Positions 43,670 to 52,790 of a stretch of DNA of 64,000 nt are shown here, piece after piece. The notes below the pieces were generated by a model. It did no database searches, had not been told where the DNA came from, and was given only the letters and a program-made list of their open reading frames with translations. A program made the translations under genes and the position numbers. The stretch is taken from the NCBI GenBank assembly GCA_012959525.1, contig DUDB01000026.1:61349-125348 (forward strand). Direction: 5' to 3'. Numbering within the stretch: position 1 is the first letter of the stretch; each line of letters begins with the position of its first letter. This stretch comes from Planctomycetota bacterium. Lineage in GTDB: Bacteria > Planctomycetota > UBA1135 > GCA-002686595.

Positions 43670-43767
43670 TGGCGGGAGTGCATGGGAATCGAACCCACCG
43701 GCCCCGCTGTTCACGAGGCCCTACCGGCTTTGAAGACCGGGCGGCACACCAGCACCGATCCACTCCC
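43670..43767 (-). tRNA. selC: tRNA-Sec (UCA anticodon)
   Basis: A 98-nt tRNA including an encoded CCA. The anticodon TCA (43731-43733, minus strand) sits in loop CTTCAAA between CCGGT and GCCGG. The acceptor stem has 7 perfect pairs (GGGAGTG/CACTCCC) with G73, then a G-G mismatch and an A-T pair, so it reaches the extended length expected. The D-arm has the 6-bp stem and 4-base loop (TGGT) unique to tRNA-Sec. The T-arm is GTGGG-TTCGATT-CCCAT, and the variable arm is long (GGCC...GGCC). It supplies the UGA-decoding tRNA for the Sec codon in the selD gene of the same locus. Confidence 0.96.
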
Positions 43768-43808
43768 ACCTGAGGGATGGGAGTATAGCCCACCGCATGG
43801 TCGGGCGG

Positions 43809-45392
43809 TCAACGCGGAGCGGACAGGGGCACCAAGCGGCCTGGCGCTCCATGCCCTACTCCACCGGGCAGGCCTCCGGCCCAGCGCAGCAGGTGTGGCG
43901 TTCCCTCCCGCACACCTTCGATCCCGCAGGTGAACGGTGATCCCTGAGGATTCTGATCGAAGTGCTCGGGGAGAAGGAGGTCCAAGGTCCGCCCCCCACG
44001 CTCCGTGCGGCCATCCAAGCTGGCAATCAGGTGCCCCTCTTGAAGGTCGCCCGGGTGCTCGAGGGTCAGGCGCACGCGATGCCCGGTGCGTCGCAGACTA
44101 AGGCTGGCGGCCGGCTCCCCAGCACCTTCCCGCAGGAGGTTCAACCTCCTCGCGAGAGGATCCGCCACCGCCACGCGGCGGCGCACCAGCGGAGCATCCA
44201 AGAGCAGCCCGGCTGCGGGCAGTGCCGTGTTGTCCGGCATGGGCGTTCGCGCTCGGAACAGAGCGCCGAGGAGCGGATCGGGTCCCGGCGATCGTGCACC
44301 GCCCTTGAGCTGCACATCCAAGTGGCGCTCCTCCTCCGCCTGCAGCTCAATCACCCGCGGTAGACCTTCGGATTGGAAGGCGCCACTGGGGAAGAACAGC
44401 GAGCAGCGTACTTGGACCCCGAAGGGAAACGGATTGCGCAGACCCAAGCGCACGGACCACTCGCCGTACCACTCACCCCGCGCGCGAACCTGCTCGGGCA
44501 GGGATTCGGGCTCTACGAGCAGCTCGGGACAAACCAGCGGGTAGGGCCCGTCATCCTCCGGAGCCCAGCGCGCCAGTGCGCGGATGGCCAGGGCGCGCTG
44601 GGGGTGATTGGTGTTGAATCCAGCCAGGGGCATGCGGCAGGCACTCAATATCTCATCGGGCTCATCGAGGGACCAGCTCCAGCGCTCGCAGCCCACCCAG
44701 AGATCATCCGAACCCTCTTCTGGATCCAGGCTCGCCCAACCTCCGGGGCCCACTCCGTAAGCGGCGATCCCCTCGCGCCGGCAGAGGCGGCGGTCGTCAT
44801 CGCTGGCCTTGTCTGCAAGGAGCATGGCAGGCAGCCCAGCCCGCTGAGCCTCAATGACCACGTCGGGCATGAAGGAGGCCACCCGCACGTCCGGCCGCGG
44901 GTGGACCTCCTCCAGTTTCTCCAGCACACCCTGCACGAGTCCCGTCTCCTTGAGCTCGATCATGTGCAGCGGCATGGAGCCCGGATGATCGGCATCCAGC
45001 TCTAGGGCCTCATCAAAGAGGGGAACCGGTTCTCCCACGAACTGCTTGCTGAACCAGCCGCCGGCATCCACACCAAAGAGCTCGGGTAGCTGAGCCTTGG
45101 AGAGGAGCGCCCGGCTGTTGGTGGTGCGAGCGAGGGTTTCATCGTGCATCAACACGGCCTCGCCGCTGGCGCATGCTCGAAGGTCGTATTCGAATCCGTC
45201 CAAGCCCAACTCCAAGGCGCGGCGCATGCCGGCTAAAGTGTTCTCGGGGGCTTCAAGCGGCACGCCTCTGTGGCCGAGAATCCAGGGCGGAGGGGGCACC
45301 GCCAGTCCCGCGCCCCTATCCAGGCCCGTCAGGGAATCGAATGCTTGGGCTTCCGATTCTTCCCACGGACCTCGGGTGCTACGGCCAGTCAT
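43809..45392 (-). CDS. Glycerophosphodiester phosphodiesterase family protein with C-terminal extension
   Basis: A 527-residue protein. The GDPD barrel (residues ~35-290) has the metal/His motif H-R-G-V-P-L-E-A-P-E-N-T, then F-E-Y-D-L-R and M-H-D-E-T-L-A-R-T-T-N. The second half (residues ~300-527) is not a standard GDPD; it looks like beta-sandwich modules. No signal peptide is visible. The start at 45392 is 5 bases after the stop of the beta-propeller gene, so they are coupled. It lies between selD and tRNA-Sec with no evident selenium link. Confidence 0.85.
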   Translation of the reverse strand: MTGRSTRGPWEESEAQAFDSLTGLDRGAGLAVPPPPWILGHRGVPLEAPENTLAGMRRALELGLDGFEYDLRACASGEAVLMHDETLARTTNSRALLSKAQLPELFGVDAGGWFSKQFVGEPVPLFDEALELDADHPGSMPLHMIELKETGLVQGVLEKLEEVHPRPDVRVASFMPDVVIEAQRAGLPAMLLADKASDDDRRLCRREGIAAYGVGPGGWASLDPEEGSDDLWVGCERWSWSLDEPDEILSACRMPLAGFNTNHPQRALAIRALARWAPEDDGPYPLVCPELLVEPESLPEQVRARGEWYGEWSVRLGLRNPFPFGVQVRCSLFFPSGAFQSEGLPRVIELQAEEERHLDVQLKGGARSPGPDPLLGALFRARTPMPDNTALPAAGLLLDAPLVRRRVAVADPLARRLNLLREGAGEPAASLSLRRTGHRVRLTLEHPGDLQEGHLIASLDGRTERGGRTLDLLLPEHFDQNPQGSPFTCGIEGVREGTPHLLRWAGGLPGGVGHGAPGRLVPLSAPR

Positions 45393-45397
45393 GGCCT

Positions 45398-46498
45398 CTA
45401 GTCCAGCCGCGACATGACAATGACCCGGCCCGAATAGCCACAGGCCACCAGGCAGTTGCCTAGGCCCGCAAGCGAGCCGCTGGCCAGGTGATGCAAGCGG
45501 TCGTCGTCGCGCCCCACCAGGGTCTCTTGCACCACGCGATCCCCGCTGCGGATCCCCCGCGCGGGATCGTCGGCCACGGCATCACGCAGGACGAGCACCC
45601 GCACGCGACCATCGTAGCCCGCCGTGGCCAGCTCTTCGCCGGGCAGGAGAGGATCGAACTCGCCAAAGACTGCACCGCGTAGGGCTTGAGAGGACACCGG
45701 GATGGCCTGCACCCCTTCCTCATCGATCAGGCGCAGGCGACCATCGTTGGCGCAGACGAGGGCGCGGTCCCGTCGCGCACTCACGCGCGCCAGAGCCGTT
45801 GAAAAACGATCCAGGACCTCCAGCTGCCAGCCCGACTCCGCCCGGCGCATGGCGCAAAGAGAGCCATCGTCACAGGCCAGGACCACGCCGCCTAGACCAA
45901 CGGCCGCCCCCTTGGCGTTGCCCGGGAGGGGACCGAAGGACTCGGAGACAAGCTCGCCGTCCCCTCGTCGCAGGACATGCACGCGTCCCGAGAAACCCGC
46001 CAGGATCAGCTCGGCCCCTGCATGCCGCGGGTCCACATCGCCAAAGGCCAGCGCATGGAACAAGGCCGTATCCGTGAGTATCCGCTCGCTGCGCCACCGT
46101 CCGGCTTGCTTCCAGTGCACCCAGGCCACGCCAGCTCCCCCATCCCCTTCGGAGCCCACCGCTACCCCCACGGTGACAAGCTCGTCACCAGGCAGGTTGG
46201 GGAAGAGGTCGCAGGCCAGACACTGGATCTGCTCACCTTGCAGGTGAGCCACTTCCTCCTGAGCCCAGCCCCGGCTCTCGCGGCGCAGGCAATAGACCCT
46301 TCCGTCTTCTGCCACGACCCCGATCTCCTGACCGGGGTGGGCTGAGTCCAGGTCTCCCATGGAACAGCCGCCCAGCTTGGTCCCCAGGTCCGCAGCGGTC
46401 TCCTGCCACCATCCGGAGTTCACCTTGGGGGTGGTCTGACAGCCAACGAGGAGCAGCAGGGGGGCGGCGAACAGTAAACGGGGAACCGGGGTGTTCAT
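45398..46498 (-). CDS. Beta-propeller (FG-GAP/VCBS-like) lipoprotein
   Basis: A 366-residue protein with a clear lipoprotein signal (residues 1-20, L-L-L-V-G-C). The rest consists of repeated blades of about 50 residues, each starting G-D-x-D-x-x-x-x-G-x-E-I/L and closing with D/G-G-R-V-x-V-L (near residues 47, 150 and 275). These resemble FG-GAP-type calcium-binding repeats of seven-bladed propellers. The acidic D-x-D-x-x-x-G loops suggest Ca2+ binding. It begins 61 bases after selD's end and 5 bases before the GDPD gene. Confidence 0.78.
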   Translation of the reverse strand: MNTPVPRLLFAAPLLLLVGCQTTPKVNSGWWQETAADLGTKLGGCSMGDLDSAHPGQEIGVVAEDGRVYCLRRESRGWAQEEVAHLQGEQIQCLACDLFPNLPGDELVTVGVAVGSEGDGGAGVAWVHWKQAGRWRSERILTDTALFHALAFGDVDPRHAGAELILAGFSGRVHVLRRGDGELVSESFGPLPGNAKGAAVGLGGVVLACDDGSLCAMRRAESGWQLEVLDRFSTALARVSARRDRALVCANDGRLRLIDEEGVQAIPVSSQALRGAVFGEFDPLLPGEELATAGYDGRVRVLVLRDAVADDPARGIRSGDRVVQETLVGRDDDRLHHLASGSLAGLGNCLVACGYSGRVIVMSRLD

Positions 46499-46558
46499 GA
46501 CTGGAGTAGGCGGGAATGAGAAAGCAATCGTCCGGGCGCAGGATACGCGACGAGCAGC

Positions 46559-47605
46559 CTAGCTCAAGGAAATGGAGTGATCGCCCTTGTCCAAGACCTG
46601 CCCCACCCGGTGTACGGGTACGTCGCGGGCCGCGAGCTCGTCTTCCAGAGCAGAGGCGTTCTCAGCCTGCACCGCCATCAGAAGTCCGCCGGAGGTCTCC
46701 GCGTCAAAGACGATGTCTACCAGGGTCTGGTCCACTCCGGGAGCAACGTGAACGTCCTCTCCGAGGCTAGCCTTGCCGCGCGCGCTACCGCCGCTGACCA
46801 CGCCGTCGCTCGCAAGCGCGTGGGCTCCCTTGAAGATCGGTAGATCTTGAAGGCTGAACTCCAGAGTCACTCCGCTGCCCTGTGCGATGTTGTGGCCGTG
46901 GCCCACCAACCCAAACCCCGTGATATCCGTGCAGGTGGTGACCCCTGCGGCAACCATGGCTTGGGCGGCGGCGCTATTGAGGGTCGCCATGACCATTGCG
47001 GCGGCGGCCACTTCTTCGGCACCGATGCGCTGCTTCTTGCCGGCAGTGGTGATGCTGCCCATGCCCAGGGGCTTGGTCAGGTACAGCTGATCTCCGGGCC
47101 TTGCGCCCGCGTTGGAGGTCACCTTGTCCGGGGCCACAGTGCCGGTCACGGCAAATCCGAACAGGGGCTCCGCGCTGACCACCGTGTGTCCGCCAGCGAT
47201 CACGGCACCGGCTTCGCGAATCTTGTCGAAGCCACCCCGGAAGATCTCCCGCACCCACTCCTCGGAGAACTCCGTGGGAAAACCGGCCAGGTTCAGGGCG
47301 GAGAGAGGCTTGCCTCCCATGGCGTACACGTCGGACAGAGAGTTGGCTGCGGCGACGGCTCCGTAGAGATAGGGATCGTCCAGCACGGGAGGAAAGAAGT
47401 CCACGGTCTGGACCAGGGCCAGGTCCGGATGCCCCTCGAGGGCCACGACCCCCGCGTCGTCCACGGTCTGGGGGCCTACGAGCAGTCGCTCGTCCCGCTC
47501 AGGATTGATCTCACGCAGCACCTGCGTGAGCTGCCCCATGGGCATCTTGGCGGCTCACCCCGCGCAGGCGGCGTAGTCGGTCAGGCGTTTCGGTTCGGCA
47601 CTCAT
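46559..47605 (-). CDS. selD: Selenide, water dikinase SelD, a selenoprotein with UGA-encoded Sec at residue 17
   Basis: The 348-residue enzyme makes selenophosphate from selenide and ATP. Starting at ATG 47605 gives M-S-A-E-P-K-R-L-T-D-Y-A-A-C-A-G, then TGA (47557-47555), then A-A-K-M-P-M-G-Q-L. E. coli SelD reads R-L-T-Q-Y-S-H-G-A-G-C-G-C-K, so the TGA falls exactly on catalytic Cys17 and the adjacent essential Lys (here Lys20) is kept. A hairpin at bacterial SECIS distance follows. The remainder is standard SelD (V-D-F-F-P-P-V-L-D-D-P, A-N-S-L-S-D-V-Y-A-M-G-G, V-I-A-G-G-H). A gene caller that treats TGA as stop will begin at ATG 47545 and lose the catalytic residue. It lies 55 bases after selA. 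Confidence 0.95.
47510..47530 (-). promoter_or_regulatory. Bacterial SECIS-like hairpin in selD
   Basis: On the minus strand CTCACGCAG, loop GTG, CTGCGTGAG form a perfect 9-bp stem. The loop begins 34 bases after the TGA (47557-47555), inside the 16-37 base window known for bacterial SECIS elements, and the first loop base is G as SelB requires. The hairpin lies wholly within coding sequence. Confidence 0.9.
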
Positions 47606-47660
47606 GGCTAGAATGGGTGTAGTCGATCCCCAGCCCCTCGGCAAGAGTGCAGATCAGGTC

Positions 47661-49076
47661 CTACTGCAGGTCGCCGAACGCGCTCAATACTTCGTCACCC
47701 TCGCCCGGCAGGAGCGTGCGTGGATCCAGCATCAGGGCGCCCTCATGGATGCGGGTGAAGAGGGGTGGATCGCCCGCCCGCAGCTCAGCCGCCATTTCAT
47801 CCACCGTGCGTTTCTCGGATGTCACGCGCACCACGTGGGTGGGCAGATACTCGCCCGGGGCGGAGCCGCTACCCGGCTCGGATTCCCCTGCGCACACTTC
47901 GGCATTGATTTCATCCAGCGCGTTCAGGCCCTTTGCCAGAGTCTCGGCGGCCTCCTTCAGGGTGGCTGCTTCGGCCAACAGCATGCGGCGAGCCGGGATC
48001 TCATCCCCACGGCCCGAGAGCAGGAGGCCCAGAGTCGCTTCGAGCCCCGCCAGGGCGGTCTTGTCCAAACGCGTGGCCCGATACAGGGGATTGGCGCGCA
48101 TGGCGGCAATGCGATCGGTCGCGCCGACTAGGATTCCGGCCTGCGGCCCGCCGAGCAACTTGTCGCCCGAAAAGGAGACCACCTCGAGTCCGCTGGCCAC
48201 GGCGTCGCGCACCAGCGTCTCTCCGCCCAGCATCGAGAGTTCAGCTGCGCCGGGCGCTTCGATGCGACCCGAGCCCAGATCGAAAGCCGTCGGCACTTCG
48301 CGTTCCCGACCCAGCTCAGCCAGCTCCTGCATGGGAACCTCTTCGATGAAGCCCACCATCTTGAAGTTGCTGCTGTGCACCTTCATGAGAAGTCCCGTGT
48401 CCGGCCCTATGGCGCGTTCGTAGTCGGCACGCCGCGTACGGTTCGTAGCCCCCACCTCAACCAATCGCACACCGGCGGCACGCATGACGTCGGGCACGCG
48501 GAACGAACCGCCGATCTCCACCAACTCCCCGCGCGAGACAATGGCCTCCCGCCCGTTGGCGAAAGTGTGCATGGTCAAGAATGCGGCGGCGGCGTTGTTG
48601 TTCACGGCGATGGCCGCTTCACAACCGAGCAGACGCTGAAGCAGCGTGCTCAGACGATCGTCCCGCTGGTTGCGTTCGCCGCTGAAGCGATCGACCTCCA
48701 GCACGCAATAGCCCTCGGCCGCCTTGGCCATGGCCGCAGCCACCTCGGGGTGCACGGGAGAGCGGCCGAGGCCTGTATGGAGCACCACACCCGTCGCGTT
48801 GATGGCGCGCTGCACGCCACGGCCCCGCTCTTGAGCCACCCGTCGACCGATGGCACGCCCAAGGCTGTCGGCAGCCAGACGGGTTTGCAGCGCCTCCGTG
48901 GTCAGGGTCCCCGAGCGGATCTCCGTGCGCCAGGCGTCCAACTCCTCGGCGAGGAAACCCGCGACCAGTTCACCGCCGAGCTCTGCGCACCAGGCCGCCA
49001 CGGCGGGGCTGCGCAGAGCCTCATCCACCGACGGCAGGAGGCGGTAGGGGTTGGGATGGATCTCTTTGGGGCTCAT
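47661..49076 (-). CDS. selA: L-seryl-tRNA(Sec) selenium transferase
   Basis: A 471-residue PLP enzyme that converts Ser-tRNA(Sec) to Sec-tRNA(Sec) with selenophosphate. The family N-terminus is seen (P-S-V-D-E-A-L, R-A-I-N-A-T-G-V-V-L-H-T-G-L-G-R), as is the PLP-binding Lys306 in S-G-D-K-L-L-G-G-P-Q-A-G. The length is normal. It starts the minus-strand Sec run; a diacylglycerol-kinase-like gene diverges from it (gap 43 bases). SelB is not encoded in the window. Confidence 0.97.
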   Translation of the reverse strand: MSPKEIHPNPYRLLPSVDEALRSPAVAAWCAELGGELVAGFLAEELDAWRTEIRSGTLTTEALQTRLAADSLGRAIGRRVAQERGRGVQRAINATGVVLHTGLGRSPVHPEVAAAMAKAAEGYCVLEVDRFSGERNQRDDRLSTLLQRLLGCEAAIAVNNNAAAAFLTMHTFANGREAIVSRGELVEIGGSFRVPDVMRAAGVRLVEVGATNRTRRADYERAIGPDTGLLMKVHSSNFKMVGFIEEVPMQELAELGREREVPTAFDLGSGRIEAPGAAELSMLGGETLVRDAVASGLEVVSFSGDKLLGGPQAGILVGATDRIAAMRANPLYRATRLDKTALAGLEATLGLLLSGRGDEIPARRMLLAEAATLKEAAETLAKGLNALDEINAEVCAGESEPGSGSAPGEYLPTHVVRVTSEKRTVDEMAAELRAGDPPLFTRIHEGALMLDPRTLLPGEGDEVLSAFGDLQ

Positions 49077-49119
49077 GGGTCGGTCCAGTGTACGGCCTCA
49101 ATGGGCTACCATCCCCCCC

Positions 49120-50001
49120 ATGTGTCCATTGCCGTTCCAGCGCGCCCTGATCGTGGTCAACCCCATCGCGGGCAGAGGCCGCGCCCGAACGGCGGCCGCC
49201 GCCCTGCGGGAGGGCCTAGGCGGATTGCCCATGGCCGTCGAGGTCTTCGAGACCAGCGCCCGTGGCGATGCCTCACGGCGCGTGGGAGAACTGGAACCGG
49301 AGGTGGACCTGGTGGTCTCGGTGGGCGGGGATGGAACCCTCGCCGAAATCCTGGAGACCCTGCCCCCAGAGATTCCCGTAGCGGTCCTGCCCTTGGGCAC
49401 AGCTAACGTCCTCGGGACGGAAGTCCATCTGCCGCGCGATGCCAATGGCCTGGTGCGCGTCATCGCCACAGGCAACAGCACCGGCCTGAACACGGCCCGG
49501 GTCAACGGTGGGATCAGCTTCCTCGTCACGGGAGTGGGCTTCGATGGAGCCATCGTTGAAGACGTCGAGGCTCGTCGCAGGGGCCCCATCACCAAGCTGT
49601 TCTACGTACGATCCGTGCTACGTACCTTCCTACGCTTTCGACCCTCCAAGCTCACCGTGAGTATTGACGGGAAGGAGAAGCCGGGCCCCTGGGCCTGGGT
49701 ACTGGTCTCCAACGTGCGCGGCTACGGCGGGGTGGTGAAGTTGAACACAGGAAACAAGCTCGACGACGGCCTGTTCGAGGTCATCCTGTTCCCCCGTGCG
49801 GACATCCTGGCCCTCCTGGGCTATGCTTTGCGCGCCTTGGTGGGGCGCTTGCCGGGCGGATCCTGCAAGATGGTCCGTGCCTCCAGCGTGCAGATCGAAG
49901 CTGACCGCCCCACGCCCGTCCAGATCGACGGGGACTTCGCTGGCCACACGCCGGTGGAGCTCGAAGTCAGGCCACAGTGTCACCGACTCCTGATCCCATG
50001 A
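49120..50001 (+). CDS. Diacylglycerol kinase family lipid kinase
   Basis: A 293-residue protein from ATG 49120; an in-frame start at 49051 would overlap selA's start. It has the DAGK-catalytic pattern: V-V-N-P-I-A-G-R-G near the N-terminus, V-S-V-G-G-D-G-T-L-A-E (nucleotide loop), P-L-G-T-A-N-V-L-G (family P-x-G-T-x-N), and a beta-rich C-terminal half. Bacterial members phosphorylate lipids such as diacylglycerol. Its stop overlaps the kdsA start (ATGA), an unusual pairing that may reflect envelope lipid synthesis. Confidence 0.9.
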   Translation: MCPLPFQRALIVVNPIAGRGRARTAAAALREGLGGLPMAVEVFETSARGDASRRVGELEPEVDLVVSVGGDGTLAEILETLPPEIPVAVLPLGTANVLGTEVHLPRDANGLVRVIATGNSTGLNTARVNGGISFLVTGVGFDGAIVEDVEARRRGPITKLFYVRSVLRTFLRFRPSKLTVSIDGKEKPGPWAWVLVSNVRGYGGVVKLNTGNKLDDGLFEVILFPRADILALLGYALRALVGRLPGGSCKMVRASSVQIEADRPTPVQIDGDFAGHTPVELEVRPQCHRLLIP

Positions 50002-50828
50002 CCCCCAGCACCCACCCCGTCGAAGTTCGCGGCCGCTCCCTGGGCGCCTCGAGCCTGTTCTTCATCGCTGGCCCATGCGTGCTGGAGAGCAAGGACCTCG
50101 CCTTCCAGATCGCCGGCACCCTGAAGGACCTGTTCGCAAGCCGCGACCTGCCCTTCGTCTTCAAGGCCAGCTTCGACAAGGCCAATCGCTCGAGCCTTGA
50201 AGGCGGACGCGGAGTGGGGATGGAGCAGGGGCTCGAGTGGCTGTCCTCCATCCGCTCCGAACTCGACGTGCCCGTGCTGACGGACGTACACCTGCCTGAA
50301 CAGTGCTCCAGCGTGGGCGAAGTGGCCGACATTCTCCAGATCCCGGCGTTCTTGTGCCGCCAGACGGACCTGCTCCTAGCCGCCGCCGCCACGGGCCGAG
50401 CCGTCAACGTCAAGAAGGGTCAGTTTCTCGCGCCGTGGGATCTGGAGCACGCCGCTCACAAGATCACGGCCAGCGGAAACCCCAACGTCTTGCTCACCGA
50501 GCGCGGCACGAGCTTCGGCTACGGACGCCTGGTGGTAGACATGACCGGCTTCGAAACCCTCGCCGCCACGGGGCACCCCGTCATCTTCGACGCAACCCAC
50601 TCGGTGCAGGAGCCGGGCGCGCGGGGGAAGTCCACGGGTGGCGACCGGAACAAGGTGCCCGGCCTCGCCCGCGCGGCGGTCGCGACGGGACACGTGAACG
50701 GGTTGTTCTTCGAGGTTCACCCCGACCCGGACTCGTCCCCCTCCGATGGGCCGAACATGCTGCAGTTGGACGGGTTTGAAGAAGTGCTGGACGGGGTTCT
50801 GGCCGTCCACGCAGCCGTGCGCTCCTAG
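49998..50828 (+). CDS. kdsA: 3-deoxy-8-phosphooctulonate (KDO-8-P) synthase
   Basis: A 276-residue TIM-barrel enzyme that condenses arabinose-5-P with PEP to give KDO-8-P for the LPS inner core. Conserved motifs: F-F-I-A-G-P-C-V-L-E-S, V-F-K-A-S-F-D-K-A-N-R-S-S, T-D-V-H, P-A-F-L-C-R-Q-T-D-L-L, and V-I-F-D-A-T-H-S-V-Q. ATG 49998 overlaps the upstream stop; GTG 49977 is less likely. The presence of kdsA implies an LPS-containing outer membrane. Confidence 0.96.
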   Translation: MTPSTHPVEVRGRSLGASSLFFIAGPCVLESKDLAFQIAGTLKDLFASRDLPFVFKASFDKANRSSLEGGRGVGMEQGLEWLSSIRSELDVPVLTDVHLPEQCSSVGEVADILQIPAFLCRQTDLLLAAAATGRAVNVKKGQFLAPWDLEHAAHKITASGNPNVLLTERGTSFGYGRLVVDMTGFETLAATGHPVIFDATHSVQEPGARGKSTGGDRNKVPGLARAAVATGHVNGLFFEVHPDPDSSPSDGPNMLQLDGFEEVLDGVLAVHAAVRS

Positions 50829-51029
50829 CACCCCTTCCTGCGGCTAGGGAAACTCGACCATCTTCTCGCCGTCTCGATAGGTGCCGCTGAGCTCCTCGTT
50901 GACCGAGCCGTCCACGCCCCAGATGGTCCACAGGCTCCATCTTTCTTGCCACGTCTATACCTGCCCCCGGACTGCTTCTGGCCAGGGTTAGAACTCTTAA
51001 CGACCCGATGCAGGCCCACCTTCGAGGTG

Positions 51030-52790
51030 TTAGCGGTCAACCGGTACGGGGAGGACAGGCGATGCCAACAGATCCCTGCCATCAATGGGACCCAGGGGAG
51101 CCAGCCCCAGCAACGGTAGAAGAGTCGGTAGGATGTCCTTCGAGTCCGCCGATGCGGAACTGAACCCGGCGGGGAAGGCAGAGCCCAGGAAGGCCAATGG
51201 AATGTGCCGGTCGTACTCGTAGGGGCTGCCGTGGCTCGTTCCCCGACCCGATATCATGATCACCCAGGGATCGGGACGCAGGACGACGTCAAGACAACGG
51301 CCGGGGTAGGAGCTGGCACGGTACAACTCCAACCATGGCTCCTCGCTCTCGGCCGATGGTTGTTCTTCGCCCATCAACTCCTCCAGCGTGTACGCCGCAG
51401 CCACCCAGTGGGCCTTGAGACTGACATCGGCCATGGTGCGTCGGAGCATTGCAGCGTCCAAGCCCGACGCCGCGACCTCCAGGGGGTCCAGGCTGAGGCC
51501 GCGACCGTTGTACACCAGCTTGAATCGCACTCCATGAGCATCTTCCAGGGCTCGAGTGACGGCACCCGTGAAGACGCCCATTTCTGGGCGCTCGACACGC
51601 TTGGCTCCAATGCCCCGGGCCTGCAGGGACTCAGGCAATTCGAGGACGCCGTGATCCGAGGTCAGCACTCCCACCCAGCGCCCAGGCCCCACGCGCTTGT
51701 CCAATAGCTCGAGGAAATCACCGAGTGCATCGTCCGTACGCAGCAGGGAGTCGGTCACCTCCCAACTGTAGGGCCCAAAGGAGTGGCCAATCGCGTCGCA
51801 ACTGGAAAGGGAGACGGCCAGAAGGTCCGGGTGCTCGTCCTGGCCCAACTCCAGGGCATCCAGAGCGGATGCAGCGACCTGAAGGGTGAACTGATCCCCC
51901 AGCGGATAGCCGTACACCTCAGAAGCCAGGTTCTTCAGGTGCGCCGCAGCCGCCTCAAGGTCCGCAGCTGCGAGGACCTCAGGATCCAGCTTCGGCAGGC
52001 GGTAAGGAAATCGGATGCCATGCGCGCCGTAGGGGGATTCGCCCGGGCGATCATCTACGGCGGTGCCCAGAGGCGTCGGGTCGTCCTTGAAGCTCGGCGT
52101 CCACTCCCAGTCGCTCGCCTGCTCACGCCAGGAGGCGTTCCACTCCAATACGAAGGGCGGCAACGCGCCACCATAGTGGGTCGAGCTCATGAAGCCTCCC
52201 TTCGTCTTGTCCCACCATACAGCCCAGGCCGGAGCGGGTCCCGCCATACAAATGGCTGAACGGTCCTTCATGGAGACGGAGAAGACGCGCGAGGCGGAGT
52301 CTGCCGTGAGGAGAGTCTCGGCCAGAGTGTGCGCCGTGATGTAGTGCGGTGAACTGCCGCTACCAGACTCAGCCGGACCGGTGGAGGTCAAGGCCCGTAC
52401 GCTATCGTCCGTCATGCAATAGGTGGCCTTGCCTCGGGTCCGGTCAAAAAAAATGTTCCCGACAATGCCGTGCCGGCTGGGGAGGCAACCGGTAGACGCC
52501 GACGCATGTCCTGGTCCTGTCTCGGTCAGGGCGTAGCTCAGGTTGGCCTTCCGATAGGAGCGCCCCTGGTTCCAGAAGCGCGCAAGCCCCCCATCCAGCC
52601 ATGGTGCGAGGCGGTCGAGTTGATCGGGGATCAACTGGTCGCATACCACCAACACCACCAAAGCCGGGGGCTCATCGGGAATCAGCGGCCCCTGGTGCTC
52701 TTCCTCGCCAGCCGATGGCCGGACCTGCGGAGGGGGTATGGAACTCTGAGCCAGGGCCGAGCAGGCGAGGAGGGGGAGGCTGAAATGCAT
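51030..52790 (-). CDS. Secreted alkaline-phosphatase-superfamily protein (PafA-like)
   Basis: A 586-residue protein with a short export signal (residues 1-15). The domain pattern is that of type I alkaline phosphatase/phosphodiesterase relatives: V-V-L-V-V-C-D-Q, the nucleophile region T-E-T-G-P-G-H-A-S-A-S-T-G (Thr as nucleophile), R-H-G-I-V-G-N, then V-S-L-S-S-C-D-A-I-G-H-S-F-G and T-S-D-H-G-V. It probably hydrolyses extracytoplasmic phosphoesters. The 201 bases between kdsA and this gene's end hold nothing recognisable. Confidence 0.88.
   Translation of the reverse strand: MHFSLPLLACSALAQSSIPPPQVRPSAGEEEHQGPLIPDEPPALVVLVVCDQLIPDQLDRLAPWLDGGLARFWNQGRSYRKANLSYALTETGPGHASASTGCLPSRHGIVGNIFFDRTRGKATYCMTDDSVRALTSTGPAESGSGSSPHYITAHTLAETLLTADSASRVFSVSMKDRSAICMAGPAPAWAVWWDKTKGGFMSSTHYGGALPPFVLEWNASWREQASDWEWTPSFKDDPTPLGTAVDDRPGESPYGAHGIRFPYRLPKLDPEVLAAADLEAAAAHLKNLASEVYGYPLGDQFTLQVAASALDALELGQDEHPDLLAVSLSSCDAIGHSFGPYSWEVTDSLLRTDDALGDFLELLDKRVGPGRWVGVLTSDHGVLELPESLQARGIGAKRVERPEMGVFTGAVTRALEDAHGVRFKLVYNGRGLSLDPLEVAASGLDAAMLRRTMADVSLKAHWVAAAYTLEELMGEEQPSAESEEPWLELYRASSYPGRCLDVVLRPDPWVIMISGRGTSHGSPYEYDRHIPLAFLGSAFPAGFSSASADSKDILPTLLPLLGLAPLGPIDGRDLLASPVLPVPVDR

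Noticed and set aside
43623..43793. N-terminal extension of the first GNAT gene
   Set aside because: The interval is the tRNA-Sec gene and its flanks; the translated part has no similarity to the paralogue.
47546..47605. selD as a pseudogene or truncated gene with a premature stop
   Set aside because: The stop aligns with the catalytic Cys, the reading frame continues, a SECIS hairpin is at the right distance, and selA and tRNA-Sec are next to it.
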